Shown here one piece after another: positions 55,067-64,000 of a DNA stretch of 64,000 nucleotides. Position 1 is the first letter of the stretch. Each line of letters opens with the position of its first letter. Origin of the DNA: Alkanindiges hydrocarboniclasticus (lineage in GTDB: Bacteria > Pseudomonadota > Gammaproteobacteria > Pseudomonadales > Moraxellaceae); the NCBI RefSeq assembly GCF_001982605.1, contig NZ_MLCN01000022.1, positions 98,093-162,092 of the forward strand, read 5' to 3'. The position numbers were made by a program, and so were the translations under genes. The notes under the pieces were generated by a model, which made no database searches, was not told where the DNA came from, and saw only the letters and a list, made by a program, of their open reading frames with translations.

Positions 55067-56101
55067 ATGCCAAAAGAAAATTTTTTCCCAACTACTATGT
55101 TTTCATTCCATTCGGTTCAGTTCAGTTGTTTAAAACATGTGCTGCTTGTCGGCAGTATTCTGCTAAGTGGCTGTACGCATGTGGTTGCACCGCCACCAGC
55201 CACAGTCACGGCGATTGCCGATGCCCGTGAATATGAACTACAAAAGGCCGGCATAGCCTTAAAACAGAAACTAGGGAAAAACCAGCCAATGGTGGCACTG
55301 GTACTGGGGAGTGGTGGCGCACGCGGTTATGCTCATATTGGCGTTATCAGAATACTGGAAAGCTATGGCATTAAGCCACAACTGATTGTGGGCACCAGCG
55401 CTGGAAGTATTGTCGGTGCGCTATATGCCAGTGGGAAAAATGCAGACCAGATGGACAAAATTGCCAGTAGCCTAAAAAGTTCGGATGTGCGCGATATTAC
55501 CCTAAGCCGTCAGGGCTTTTTTAACAGCGAAAAAGTAAGGGACTTTGTTAACAGGCAAGTAGAAAACCGTCCGCTTGAACAACTGGATATTCCCTTTTTT
55601 GTGGTAGCAACCGAGCTGCAAACCGGCACACGGGCAGTATTTAATTATGGCAATACCGGACAGGCTGTAAGCGCATCCGTATCTATTCCCAGTATGTTTG
55701 TGCCTACATCCATTCGCAAAAAAGAATATGTTGATGGTGGCCTTGTCAGCCCAGTACCGGTTGAAGTGGCCAAAAGTCTGGGTGCCGATGTGATTATTGC
55801 AGTGAATATTCTTGCGCAACCGGAAAACACCCCGACCACCAATATCTGGGGGCTGTTTAATCAGAATATTAATGTGATGCAAAACCGGCTGGCTTCTTAT
55901 GAATTAAAAGATGCCCATGTAGTTATTCAACCCAATATCCGGGAAAAGCAGCATATTTTCTCATTGGATTCCCGCACGCAGAATATTCTGGCGGGTGAAG
56001 AAGCAACCCTGTTCCAGATTGACAAGATTAAATATGTGATTGAAACGGCACGGCAAAAACTGGCTCAAAATAATGCATTGTCCTCCGAAAGCAGGCCTTA
56101 A
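55067..56101 (+). CDS. Patatin-like phospholipase lipoprotein (RssA-like)
   Basis: A 344-residue patatin-family hydrolase. A hydrophobic signal with lipobox LLSGC (Cys36) precedes a linker; the patatin domain has the oxyanion loop VLGSGGARGYAHIG (80-92), the nucleophile Ser111 in GTSAGS, and Asp223 in VDGG. It is likely an outer-membrane-anchored lysophospholipase facing the periplasm. An ATG at 55097 would give a more compact signal peptide; neither start has a good ribosome site. Confidence 0.88.
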   Translation: MPKENFFPTTMFSFHSVQFSCLKHVLLVGSILLSGCTHVVAPPPATVTAIADAREYELQKAGIALKQKLGKNQPMVALVLGSGGARGYAHIGVIRILESYGIKPQLIVGTSAGSIVGALYASGKNADQMDKIASSLKSSDVRDITLSRQGFFNSEKVRDFVNRQVENRPLEQLDIPFFVVATELQTGTRAVFNYGNTGQAVSASVSIPSMFVPTSIRKKEYVDGGLVSPVPVEVAKSLGADVIIAVNILAQPENTPTTNIWGLFNQNINVMQNRLASYELKDAHVVIQPNIREKQHIFSLDSRTQNILAGEEATLFQIDKIKYVIETARQKLAQNNALSSESRP

Positions 56102-56249
56102 TGCTTACTGGGCAATACCTTGTTTTATCTGAATGTCTTGGTTTAATTAAAAGCCCTGTTTTTACCAAATACCCTGCTATACCGCGGCTACAAGTTGCTT
56201 TATAAGCCCAGTTATTTAAAATTTATATTTTCCGGTTTTAAGAACAGTT

Positions 56250-56729
56250 ATGTCCAGAGCACCCTATATTACTGCAGAAGGCTATAAAGTCTTATCTGAT
56301 GAGTTGAGCTATTTGTTACGGGTAAGACGCCCAGAACTGACCCGTGCCGTCAGTGAAGCAGCCGCTTTGGGTGACCGCTCGGAAAATGCAGAATATATTT
56401 ATGGCAAAAAATTACTGCGTGAAACTGACCGCCGTATCCGTTTTTTACAAAAAAGATTGCCTGACTTAAAAGTAATTGATCGTTTACCAGACCAGCCTGA
56501 ACGGATTTTTTTTGGCGCTTTCGTTGAACTCGAAAATGATCAGGGCGAGATTTTAAAAATCCGCATTGTCGGTTCAGATGAATTTGTGCCCGAAAAACAC
56601 TGGATTAGCATTGAGTCACCCTTAGCCCGGGCACTGCTGGGTAAACAGGTCGACGATGAAGTTTTTGTCAACTTGCCCAACAATCAACATGCAAATTACA
56701 TAGTGGCGCACATTTCATACAAAATTTGA
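56250..56729 (+). CDS. greB: Transcription elongation factor GreB
   Basis: A 159-residue factor that rescues backtracked RNA polymerase by stimulating transcript cleavage. The N-terminal coiled coil carries the acidic tip GDRSENAEYIYGKKLLRETDRR (about 41-62), with the GreB-type YGKK rather than the GreA form; the C-terminal FKBP-like domain ends VEISPLA-like with ISIESPLARALLGK. The stop codon overlaps the -35 of the downstream promoter. Confidence 0.93.
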   Translation: MSRAPYITAEGYKVLSDELSYLLRVRRPELTRAVSEAAALGDRSENAEYIYGKKLLRETDRRIRFLQKRLPDLKVIDRLPDQPERIFFGAFVELENDQGEILKIRIVGSDEFVPEKHWISIESPLARALLGKQVDDEVFVNLPNNQHANYIVAHISYKI

Positions 56730-56754
56730 CAAACACATTATAAAAGTCTAGTAT
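56726..56754 (+). promoter_or_regulatory. Strong sigma70 promoter upstream of the MltF-like gene
   Basis: Consensus TTGACA (56726-56731), a 17-base spacer and TAGTAT (56749-56754). The -35 overlaps the greB stop codon. The mRNA leader to the start at 56948 would be about 190 bases and includes a palindrome ATGACGTCAT at 56851-56860. Confidence 0.75.
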
Positions 56755-56947
56755 TGTCAGCTCAGAAATTAATCACCTAGATGGTTAATTTGTAACAATC
56801 AGTAAATAAATAACCTATTTATCAGGTTAATCCTAGTTTTGTCGTCTGGAATGACGTCATGCGATGCCGTACCTCAACCATTAGTTAGTGCTTATCTGCC
56901 TATGCATTAGGTCAGGCTGCACTGCCTAGCGTAAGATGGAGACACCC

Positions 56948-58072
56948 ATGCGCCATAACTCCGGCGGTTTGAGTTTGAAGCCTGCTTTTGCACTTTCTAA
57001 GCCAAACCGGTTTTCTTCAACATTTCGTATTGCTTTACTTTCTACCTTATTTCTTCCCCTTCATAGCTTTAGTAGTAGCCCGGTTACCCAGTATGACAAG
57101 GTAGTGGGCAAAAAAACCCTGACTGTTGTTGGCGTTGAAGGCAGTAGCACCTTTTTTAAGGAAGACCAGTTCCTGCATGGTTTTGGTTATGACCTGGCCC
57201 GTGCCTATGCTAACGACCTGAATGTCAACTTTAAGTTCAAGACTGCATCCAATAGTGCGGCTGCGCTGGATATGGTTAAAAAAGGTCAGGCTGACTTTGC
57301 CCTGACTACGGCCGAACCGGCACTGATTGAGAAAAAATCGCTCATTGCAATGGATATCAGCTGTGGTGACCAGAAAACCCTGAGCCAGTATGGTTTAAGT
57401 ACCCATTTAAGCTGGTCATTCAAGGACGCTACCGACCCCATTGCGGCCACTGCCAATGGTTTTATCTGTAGTAACAAACAGCAAGGCACATTATCCAAGT
57501 TGGCGGCGTTTTATGACCGTAATGTGATGAATAAAACCGCACAACAGGTTTTTTATCGTGACATTAGCAAGCGCTTGCCAGTGTATAAGGCCAGTTTCCA
57601 GAAAACTGCCAAAAAGCACCAGCTGGACTGGCATTTGCTGGCAGCAATTGGCTATCAGGAATCCTATCTGAACCCGGCCTCGGTTTCCCCGACTGGCGTG
57701 ACTGGTTTGATGATGCTTACTCAGGGCACTGCCCGGGAAATGGGCGTGGAGGATCGTCGTGATCCCACCCAAAGCATTCAGGGAGGTGCCCAGTATTTTC
57801 GCCTCATGCTGACCCAGTACAACCATATTGCCAAGCCGGATCAGGTCTGGTTTGCTTTGGCTGCTTACAATATGGGTCCCGGTGCGCTAAACAAGGTACG
57901 CAACACAGTTAAGCGTAAGGGTAAAAACCCTGACAGCTGGGTGGATGTATACCAGTATTTATCGGCTAATTCCAAAGCAAACCCACGATACAAACAATGC
58001 ATTACTTATGTAACGCGTATCCGGGCTTATCTGGAAAACATCAAGCAGGATCAGCAACTGGCACGGCTTTGA
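56948..58072 (+). CDS. mltF: MltF-like lytic transglycosylase, shortened binding domain
   Basis: A 374-residue periplasmic protein. After a signal region (about 20-42) comes a solute-binding-protein-like module (about 50-175; LTVVGVEGSSTFFKED, GFGYDLARAYAND, VKKGQADFALTTAEP), then a family-1 SLT transglycosylase domain with catalytic Glu in AAIGYQESYLNPASVSPTGVTGLMML and AAYNMGPGAL. E. coli MltF is about 518 residues with a full two-lobe binding domain; here the module is roughly half that size. GGAG 8 bases upstream supports ATG 56948. Confidence 0.85.
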   Translation: MRHNSGGLSLKPAFALSKPNRFSSTFRIALLSTLFLPLHSFSSSPVTQYDKVVGKKTLTVVGVEGSSTFFKEDQFLHGFGYDLARAYANDLNVNFKFKTASNSAAALDMVKKGQADFALTTAEPALIEKKSLIAMDISCGDQKTLSQYGLSTHLSWSFKDATDPIAATANGFICSNKQQGTLSKLAAFYDRNVMNKTAQQVFYRDISKRLPVYKASFQKTAKKHQLDWHLLAAIGYQESYLNPASVSPTGVTGLMMLTQGTAREMGVEDRRDPTQSIQGGAQYFRLMLTQYNHIAKPDQVWFALAAYNMGPGALNKVRNTVKRKGKNPDSWVDVYQYLSANSKANPRYKQCITYVTRIRAYLENIKQDQQLARL

Positions 58073-58099
58073 TTTTTGCCTGCTTGTGACACACGCATT

Positions 58100-58125
58100 G
58101 CCCTGCTATCCATGCGGGGCTTTTT
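58100..58125 (+). terminator. Intrinsic terminator after the MltF-like gene
   Basis: GCCCTGC and GCGGGGC form a 7-bp stem with one G-T pair and loop TATCCAT, followed by T5. Confidence 0.85.
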
Positions 58126-58135
58126 ATTGCGTGGT

Positions 58136-58669
58136 TTAGGCAATTTTTTGCATGATTAATAAATGTAAAGGCTGCTTCGGTGTTCCCACATTCTGATCCA
58201 GGGGATATGGCTTAATTTGACCGGTTTGCTGGTAACCTCGCCGTTCATAGTAAGCTATTAATTCCTGACGGGTATGCACCACAGACATCTCAAATATATC
58301 AGGCTGAAAAAGCTGACGACCCTGCTGCTCGGCATAATCCAGTAGCTGCCTGCCAATATGCTGCGCCTGATAGTGAGGTTCAACAGTGAGCAGGCCAATC
58401 TGTAAAACAGGGCTATGCCAGCTTAACAATACACAACCTACGATTTGCGGGTTATGTTTCTCAAGCGGTAGACACTCTGCAATCAGCAAATAATTTGAGG
58501 GTTGCTGTAGCAGGCTTTGCAGTTGCTCAAGGCTAATGCGTTGCGCAGTAATCCAGTTTGACTCGTGGGTCCAGCCTTCCTGACCCGATGTGGGCCGATA
58601 AGCCCGGTTTACCAGTGCCACCAAGGCACTGGCATCCTGCATGGTGGCTGGCCGGAAACTAAGTATCAT
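58136..58669 (-). CDS. GNAT family N-acetyltransferase
   Basis: A 177-residue acetyltransferase. FRPATMQDASALVALVNRAYR is the typical opening, IGLLTVEPHYQAQHIGRQLLDYAEQQG holds the acetyl-CoA loop (Q-x-x-x-G-x-x-L), and ELIAYYERRGYQQTGQIKPYP is the end of the fold. The substrate is unknown. The ATG at 58669 is chosen; a TTG 15 bases upstream is possible. It lies 41 bases downstream of serC on the same strand and may be cotranscribed. Confidence 0.85.
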   Translation of the reverse strand: MILSFRPATMQDASALVALVNRAYRPTSGQEGWTHESNWITAQRISLEQLQSLLQQPSNYLLIAECLPLEKHNPQIVGCVLLSWHSPVLQIGLLTVEPHYQAQHIGRQLLDYAEQQGRQLFQPDIFEMSVVHTRQELIAYYERRGYQQTGQIKPYPLDQNVGTPKQPLHLLIMQKIA

Positions 58670-58710
58670 GGGAGTATCAGCCAAAATTTTTAAGGCAATG
58701 GCTTTAAGTT

Positions 58711-59790
58711 TTAACCATGCTTTTGGGCAAAGTCCTGCATAAATGCGACCAGTGCCTGTACGCCTTGCAACGGTACGGCATTATAAATACTGGCACGCAT
58801 ACCGCCTACAGAACGATGTCCAGCCAGATTAAGCAAGCCAGCACCTTCAGCCTCTTTCAAAAATATTTTTTCCAGATTGCTGTCTTTTAAGGTAAATGGC
58901 ACATTCATGATGGAACGATTCTGAAGGGCTATCGGATTTGCATAAAAATCGCTTTGATCAATGTAGCCATACAGCAACTGGGCCTTTTGCAGGTTCACCT
59001 GCTGGATTGCTTCAACTCCGCCCTGCTCCAGCAACCATTCAAACACCAGTCCAGATAAATACCAGGCAAAGGTAGATGGCGTATTAACCATTGAATCATT
59101 TTTTGCCTGATCGCTATATTTTAAAATGCTGGGGATATCAGGGCGTGCCTGATCCAGTAAGTGGTCACGCACAATTACAATGGTCAGGCCAGCTGGGCCA
59201 ATGTTCTTTTGCGCACCAGCGTAAATAATGCCAAATTTGCTAACATCTAGTGGAGCAGACAAAATGCTGGAAGAAAAATCGGCAACCAGCGGTGCATTAC
59301 TGTCTGGAATAAAGTCAAACTGCAAACCACCAATAGTTTCATTGTCCACATAGTGCAGATAAGCCGCATTGTCACTTAGTTGCCATTCACTCTGCGGGGC
59401 AATGGCAAACTTGCCATCAACAGTGCGGCCTGCTTCAATGACATTAATGTCGCCATAACGCTGGGCTTCCTTCAATGCTTTTTCAGACCAGATACCCGTA
59501 TGCACATAATCGGCACGGGTATTTTTACCCAGCAAATTTAACGGAATTGCCGAGAATTGCAGGCTGGCGCCACCTTGTAAAAACAGCACTTTGTAATTGT
59601 CGGGAATATTCAGCAACTTGCGCAAGTCTGCTTCGGCCTTTTGGGCAACTGCGACATAATCACTACTGCGATGGCTCATTTCCATAATGGACAAGCCACG
59701 ATCATGCCAGTTGGTCAGCTCTTGCTGGGCACGTTCAAGTACAGGAGTAGGTAAAGCCGCTGGGCCGGCGCAAAAATTATACGCGCGCAT
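58711..59790 (-). CDS. serC: Phosphoserine aminotransferase
   Basis: A 359-residue PLP enzyme converting 3-phosphohydroxypyruvate to phosphoserine, and acting in pyridoxal-phosphate synthesis. [22 protein letters not shown] starts the protein; [10 protein letters not shown] and [19 protein letters not shown] follow; the PLP lysine is in [27 protein letters not shown] lies near the C-terminus. AAGGAATATCC precedes the ATG. In enterobacteria it neighbours gyrA through an operon; here a ZIP gene lies between. Confidence 0.96.
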   Translation of the reverse strand: MRAYNFCAGPAALPTPVLERAQQELTNWHDRGLSIMEMSHRSSDYVAVAQKAEADLRKLLNIPDNYKVLFLQGGASLQFSAIPLNLLGKNTRADYVHTGIWSEKALKEAQRYGDINVIEAGRTVDGKFAIAPQSEWQLSDNAAYLHYVDNETIGGLQFDFIPDSNAPLVADFSSSILSAPLDVSKFGIIYAGAQKNIGPAGLTIVIVRDHLLDQARPDIPSILKYSDQAKNDSMVNTPSTFAWYLSGLVFEWLLEQGGVEAIQQVNLQKAQLLYGYIDQSDFYANPIALQNRSIMNVPFTLKDSNLEKIFLKEAEGAGLLNLAGHRSVGGMRASIYNAVPLQGVQALVAFMQDFAQKHG

Positions 59791-59908
59791 GGATATTCCT
59801 TATAAAAACAAGAAAAAAAGAGGCACTATTTAAGCATAAAACCTCTTGCCTAAGTAGCCATGTTTTTTCAAACTTGGGCAAGAAAATTCATTTTTTGGAG
59901 AAAAAGAG

Positions 59909-60667
59909 ATGCCAATCTGGTTACAGGCTGGTCTGTGGGGCTGGCTGGCTGGTGGTGCATTGCTGATTGGCGCAACAACAGGTTATTTTCTTAAAGTTCC
60001 CAGCCGTTTTATAGCGGCAATTATGGCATTTGGTAGTGGCGTTTTAATTTCCGCCCTGTCCTTTGAACTAATGGATAAAGCCTATAAGCAGGGAGGCTTT
60101 AATGCAACCGCGTTGGGTTTTGTGACAGGTGCAATAATATATACGCTAGCCAACCGGACACTGGCCAGATATGGTGCCAAGCATCGCAAACGCTCTGGCC
60201 AGCAGCAAGCAAAAGAAGCGCAAACTGCTGCAAATGGAGGCGCTGCAATTGCAGTTGGGGCACTACTGGATGGTATTCCTGAATCCATCGTTATTGGCTT
60301 ATCCATGCTAGGTGGCAGCAAGGTTAGCCTGGTGGCGGTTATTGCGATTTTCCTGTCCAACATTCCAGAAGGGATGTCCAGCGCAGCAGGCATGAAAAAA
60401 GCTGGACGCTCCAAGCTGTATATTTTTGCAATCTGGGGCGGGATTACATTAATTAGTGGTGTTGCTGCCATTACCGGTTATGGCGTGTTCAATGTATTTT
60501 CCAATGAGGTCATTGCTGCAACTATGGCTGTTGCAGCCGGTGCCATATTGGCAATGATTGCCGATACCATGATTCCAGAAGCCTTTGAAAATGCCCATGA
60601 CTGGACAGGACTGATTACTGTACTAGGCTTTTTGACAGCCTTTATGCTAACCAAACTGGGTGGCTAA
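59909..60667 (+). CDS. ZIP family metal transporter
   Basis: A 252-residue membrane protein with about eight helices that imports divalent metals such as zinc. The metal-site motifs are GALLDGIPESIVIGLSM (helix 4) and AIFLSNIPEGMSSAAGM (helix 5). A hydrophilic loop rich in Lys/Gln (HRKRSGQQQAKEAQ) lies before helix 4 and lacks the usual His cluster. TTTTGGAGAAAAAGAG precedes the ATG. No Zur box identified by eye. Confidence 0.88.
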   Translation: MPIWLQAGLWGWLAGGALLIGATTGYFLKVPSRFIAAIMAFGSGVLISALSFELMDKAYKQGGFNATALGFVTGAIIYTLANRTLARYGAKHRKRSGQQQAKEAQTAANGGAAIAVGALLDGIPESIVIGLSMLGGSKVSLVAVIAIFLSNIPEGMSSAAGMKKAGRSKLYIFAIWGGITLISGVAAITGYGVFNVFSNEVIAATMAVAAGAILAMIADTMIPEAFENAHDWTGLITVLGFLTAFMLTKLGG

Positions 60668-60702
60668 GCTAAAAACTTTATCTTATAAAAATGAAGCCCA
60701 AT

Positions 60703-60740
60703 AAAAAAGGACGTTAAATGCAGCCATAACGTCCTTTTTT
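60703..60740. terminator. Bidirectional terminator between ZIP gene and gyrA
   Basis: AAAAAAGGACGTTA (60703-60716) and TAACGTCCTTTTTT (60727-60740) form a perfect 14-bp stem. Confidence 0.92.
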
Positions 60741-60754
60741 ATTTTTAGCTGGAC

Positions 60755-63700
60755 TTATTCAGCAGAATCAGTAGCCTGCTGATCAGATTCAGCCTGACCT
60801 TCATCAGTGACTAATTCAGCCTCACTATCTGCATCAGCAACAATGTCATCCGTGCTTGTATCGTCAGCCGCAATGTCTTCTACATCTGCAATATCATCCA
60901 GAGACACCACGCCAACCAGCACCTCATCGTCACCCACACGGATCAGACGCACACCCTGAGCATTACGGCCAGTGGTGGCAATTTCTGATGCACGGATACG
61001 CACCAGTGTACCGCCATTGGAAATCAGTAGCAGTTCATGATGCTCATCAATAGCAACTGCACCTACCAGTTCACCGTTACGCTCGCTGGTCTTAATGGCA
61101 ATTACCCCCTTACCACCGCGTTTTTTGGTGGGATAATCACCAACCGGGGTACGCTTACCGTAGCCATTGGCACAGGCGGTCAGTACTTCACCATTTTCTG
61201 GCACGACAACCAGCGAGACAATACGCGCACCCATGCTATCACAGCTGCTATCGCTATCATCCTGATCATCACTGTCGGCCACTTGCTCCTGATCAAGCTC
61301 CTGCTCGACTTCCTGAGCACCGCCAATACGCATGCCACGCACACCCTTGGCAGTACGGCCCATGGCACGTGCATCGATTTCTGCAAAACGAATCGCCTTG
61401 CCTTCATTGGAGAACAGCATGATTTGCTGCTCGCCATCAGTAATGGCAACACCAATCAGCGTGTCATCACCATTAAGCTCAATGGCACGCAAACCATTTG
61501 AGCGCACGTTGCTAAACTGTTCCAGCTCAACACGCTTGACAGTTCCGCACTGGGTAGCCATAAACACATAGTAATTTTTAACTATGTTTTCAACCTGTGC
61601 TGCAAATTGCGTAAGCACAGTAGATTGAGTCGGCTCACCTTCAATAGCTGCCGTGCTCTGGCTAGTAAATAGTGCATGCAGCGCCTTTAAAGGCTCTTTA
61701 AGGGTTTCAGGCAGTTCATCAACACTATCTTCACTTAAGCCGGAAAGCACTGCTTCAAGCTGCGGGAAATGCTCTGCAATTAAAGCCTCGGCCTGTAGTA
61801 GAGTACCCTGTGCTTTGACAAAAGCCTTGAAATTGACAAACCGTTCTTTAAATTTCTTTGGGATATCAATAACCGGCAAAATGGCAGTAATGGTTTCAGC
61901 GGCATCCAGCGGCAATAAATTCACCATGGGGCGACCACGTGAACCGCGTGATGCCTGTGGTACTTCATAAACTTTAAGGCTATAAACCTTACCAACATTG
62001 GTAAAGCACAACACAGTAGCGTGGTTGGATGTCACCACCAGATGCTGGATAAAATCATCTTCCTTCATGCTGGTGGCAGACTTGCCACGACCACCACGAC
62101 GCTGCGCCGCATAATCAGACAACGGCTGGGTCTTGGCATAACCAGCTTTGGAAACGGTCAGTACCACCTGTTCTTCAGGAATCAGATCTTCACGCGAGAA
62201 ATCAACACGGGATTCAATAATTTCAGAACGGCGGCCATCACCATATTGATCCAGAATAGCGCGCAGTTCGGCACGGATGACATCCATTAGCAACTCAAAA
62301 CTGTCCAGAATGGCTTGCAGCTCGGCAATTTGTCCCAGAATTTCGCTATATTCGCCCAGCAGTTTGTCCTGCTCCAGACCAGTCAAGCGATGCAGGCGCA
62401 ACTCTAAAATGGCACCCACCTGAGCAGGCGACAAACGATACTGGTTTTCAGTCAGGCCAAACGGTTTGGTTAAATCTTCACCCTCAATTTCATCAGGACG
62501 GACAGATTTGTGACCTGATTTTTCCAGCAAGGCCAGTACGCCACCAGCCTGCCACATGCCCGCCAGCAGGCGCTCACGTGCCTCACCCGGATTGGCCGAG
62601 GTTTTGATGGTATCAATGATGTCGTCGATGTTGGCCAGCGCTACCGCCAGACCTTCCAGAATATGCCCACGTTCACGCGCCTTGCGTAATTCAAACATGG
62701 TCCGACGGGTAACCACTTCCTGACGATGACGGATAAATGCCGCAATCAAGTCTTTTAAGTTCATCAATTTGGGCTGGCCGTTATCCAGACAAACCATGTT
62801 GATGCTAAAAGAGCTTTGTAGCGGGGTATGCAAAAACAGGTTATTAACAATGATTTCCGCGTTTTCATTACGCTTTAAATCAATGGCAATCCGCATACCG
62901 TCCTTGTCGGATTCATCACGAAGCTCGGAAATGCCTTCCAGCTTTTTCTCTTTAACCAGCTCGGCAATGCGTTCAATAACACGCGCCTTATTGGCCTGAT
63001 ACGGAATTTCAGTAAAAACAATGGTAATACGGCCAGTTTTTTCATCTTCTTCAAAATGATACTTGCCACGGATATGCAGGCGACCTTTACCCGTGCGGTA
63101 GGCATCAACAATACCTGATTTACCGTAAATAATACCGCCAGTTGGAAAGTCAGGACCGCTGATATGCTCCATCAGGCCTTCAATCGTAATGTGGCTATCA
63201 TCCACATAGGCCAGACAGGCATTAATCACTTCAGTGAGGTTATGCGGTGCCATATTGGTGGCCATACCAACCGCAATACCAGCAGCACCATTAATCAGCA
63301 GGTTAGGAATACGGGTTGGCAAAACCTGTGGAATCTGCTCAGAACCGTCATAGTTTTCTTCCCAGTCAACCGTGTCTTTTTCAAGGTCGGCCAGTAACTC
63401 ATGCGCCAGACGGGTCATACGGACTTCGGTATAACGCATGGCCGCTGCACTATCGCCATCGACGGAACCAAAGTTACCCTGACCATCCACCAGCAGATAA
63501 CGCAAGCTGAAATTCTGCGCCATACGAACAATGGTTTCATACACGGCAGAATCGCCATGCGGGTGATATTTACCGATTACATCGCCCACCACACGGGCAG
63601 ATTTTTTATAGGCTTTGTTGTAATCGTTGCCCAGCTCGTGCATGGCAAACAGCACACGACGATGCACAGGTTTTAGACCATCGCGCACATCTGGCAATGC

Positions 63701-63790
63701 ACGCGATACAATGACGCTCATGGCATAATCAAGATAAGAATGCTTGAGTTCTTCCTCAATCGCAATCGGGAGAATTTCCGATACGCTCAT
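60755..63790 (-). CDS. gyrA: DNA gyrase subunit A with insertions in the C-terminal domain
   Basis: A 1011-residue GyrA; E. coli GyrA is 875. The catalytic tyrosine is Tyr120 ([11 protein letters not shown]). The quinolone-resistance region is [13 protein letters not shown] with Ser81 and Glu85, the unmutated state. The GyrA box is [10 protein letters not shown] (563-572). Extra sequence is present in the beta-pinwheel: about 90 residues near 641-740 and an acidic run at about 823-855. The last 45 residues are acidic. AAAGGAGTAGGC precedes the ATG. It introduces negative supercoils with GyrB. Confidence 0.95.
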   Translation of the reverse strand: MSVSEILPIAIEEELKHSYLDYAMSVIVSRALPDVRDGLKPVHRRVLFAMHELGNDYNKAYKKSARVVGDVIGKYHPHGDSAVYETIVRMAQNFSLRYLLVDGQGNFGSVDGDSAAAMRYTEVRMTRLAHELLADLEKDTVDWEENYDGSEQIPQVLPTRIPNLLINGAAGIAVGMATNMAPHNLTEVINACLAYVDDSHITIEGLMEHISGPDFPTGGIIYGKSGIVDAYRTGKGRLHIRGKYHFEEDEKTGRITIVFTEIPYQANKARVIERIAELVKEKKLEGISELRDESDKDGMRIAIDLKRNENAEIIVNNLFLHTPLQSSFSINMVCLDNGQPKLMNLKDLIAAFIRHRQEVVTRRTMFELRKARERGHILEGLAVALANIDDIIDTIKTSANPGEARERLLAGMWQAGGVLALLEKSGHKSVRPDEIEGEDLTKPFGLTENQYRLSPAQVGAILELRLHRLTGLEQDKLLGEYSEILGQIAELQAILDSFELLMDVIRAELRAILDQYGDGRRSEIIESRVDFSREDLIPEEQVVLTVSKAGYAKTQPLSDYAAQRRGGRGKSATSMKEDDFIQHLVVTSNHATVLCFTNVGKVYSLKVYEVPQASRGSRGRPMVNLLPLDAAETITAILPVIDIPKKFKERFVNFKAFVKAQGTLLQAEALIAEHFPQLEAVLSGLSEDSVDELPETLKEPLKALHALFTSQSTAAIEGEPTQSTVLTQFAAQVENIVKNYYVFMATQCGTVKRVELEQFSNVRSNGLRAIELNGDDTLIGVAITDGEQQIMLFSNEGKAIRFAEIDARAMGRTAKGVRGMRIGGAQEVEQELDQEQVADSDDQDDSDSSCDSMGARIVSLVVVPENGEVLTACANGYGKRTPVGDYPTKKRGGKGVIAIKTSERNGELVGAVAIDEHHELLLISNGGTLVRIRASEIATTGRNAQGVRLIRVGDDEVLVGVVSLDDIADVEDIAADDTSTDDIVADADSEAELVTDEGQAESDQQATDSAE

Positions 63791-64000
63791 GCCTACTCCT
63801 TTACTGGCTTTTCGCCTATTTAGAATACAGATCAGAAACTTACTGCTTGAAAACCGCTAGATTAACGCAGTAAAAACTTTGAAATAAAAGTTAAAGGATT
63901 TTAACATAACCAGTCAATATTATCTAAATTTAATTACATCCAACTTAATTATTTATTTTTTAATTTCAATGAGTTAAATCCATATTCTAAAGAATTGTAT

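Noticed and set aside
56851..56860. Palindrome ATGACGTCAT before the MltF-like gene
   Set aside because: A single 10-base palindrome with no second copy or known bacterial factor; too little to call a regulatory site.

Overview
The window looks like a chromosomal segment of a gammaproteobacterium of the Moraxellaceae (Acinetobacter/Alkanindiges/Psychrobacter-like). Grounds: moderate, AT-leaning base composition; a long-form GAPDH with an N-terminal extension; an E. coli-type NADP isocitrate dehydrogenase; an ACR3-type arsenic locus; the obgE-proB pair; rpsB-tsf divergent from map; and many short genes of families common in that group (DUF3144, DUF2726, DUF962, DUF482). The genus is an inference from protein resemblance. 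I see no insertion sequence, integrase, prophage module, CRISPR array or rRNA operon. Almost all of the segment is housekeeping chromosome.

Layout. 1-2.8 kb: arsenic resistance operon arsR-arsH-arsC-acr3, whose first gene appears to be transcribed without a leader. 2.9-8 kb (minus): leuA with a translationally coupled psi-subunit (HolD) candidate, then lemA plus a membrane M48 protease. 8-16 kb: small conserved proteins, icd, rluE overlapping tail-to-tail with a divergent acyl-CoA-synthetase-like gene, and an M61 peptidase. 16.5-25 kb: ndh, slyD, dusB, an FMN-binding stress protein, a DUF1615 lipoprotein, a methyltransferase and obgE-proB. 25-36 kb: gap, blc, yqhA-like, uvrB, marC-like, yheT-like, an aspartate aminotransferase and tRNA-Asn. 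36-43.6 kb: DUF2726, a small Cys-rich membrane protein, an SDR gene broken by one in-frame stop, a GAF plus degenerate GGDEF protein, a cold-shock gene, tRNA-Arg, and a likely operon yadG-yadH-queF-unknown. 43.8-48 kb: wall genes rodA-mltB-rlpA and two small genes. 48-54.9 kb: rpsB-tsf, map, a DegS/AlgW-like protease, a Nif3-like gene, a peroxiredoxin and sodB. 55-64 kb: patatin lipoprotein, greB, a MltF-like transglycosylase, a GNAT, serC, a ZIP transporter and gyrA.

How the genes work together. The ars operon is a complete sense-reduce-export set: ArsR sensor, ArsC arsenate reductase, Acr3 arsenite efflux, ArsH organoarsenical oxidase. RodA, MltB, RlpA and the MltF-like protein serve peptidoglycan synthesis and turnover; peroxiredoxin and SodB serve oxidative defence; RpsB, Tsf, Map, GreB, DusB, RluE, QueF and two tRNAs serve translation and transcription. 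Most genes are separated by clear intrinsic terminators, several of them shared by convergent genes.

I found no clear multi-gene undescribed system. The items most worth a second look are the leaderless arsR promoter/operator, the HolD candidate, the ligase with an altered P-loop that also overlaps rluE, an insertion of about 90 residues in the GyrA C-terminal domain, the Zot-tail-like membrane protein, the nonsense-interrupted exported SDR, and a long perfect hairpin at 27.4 kb.
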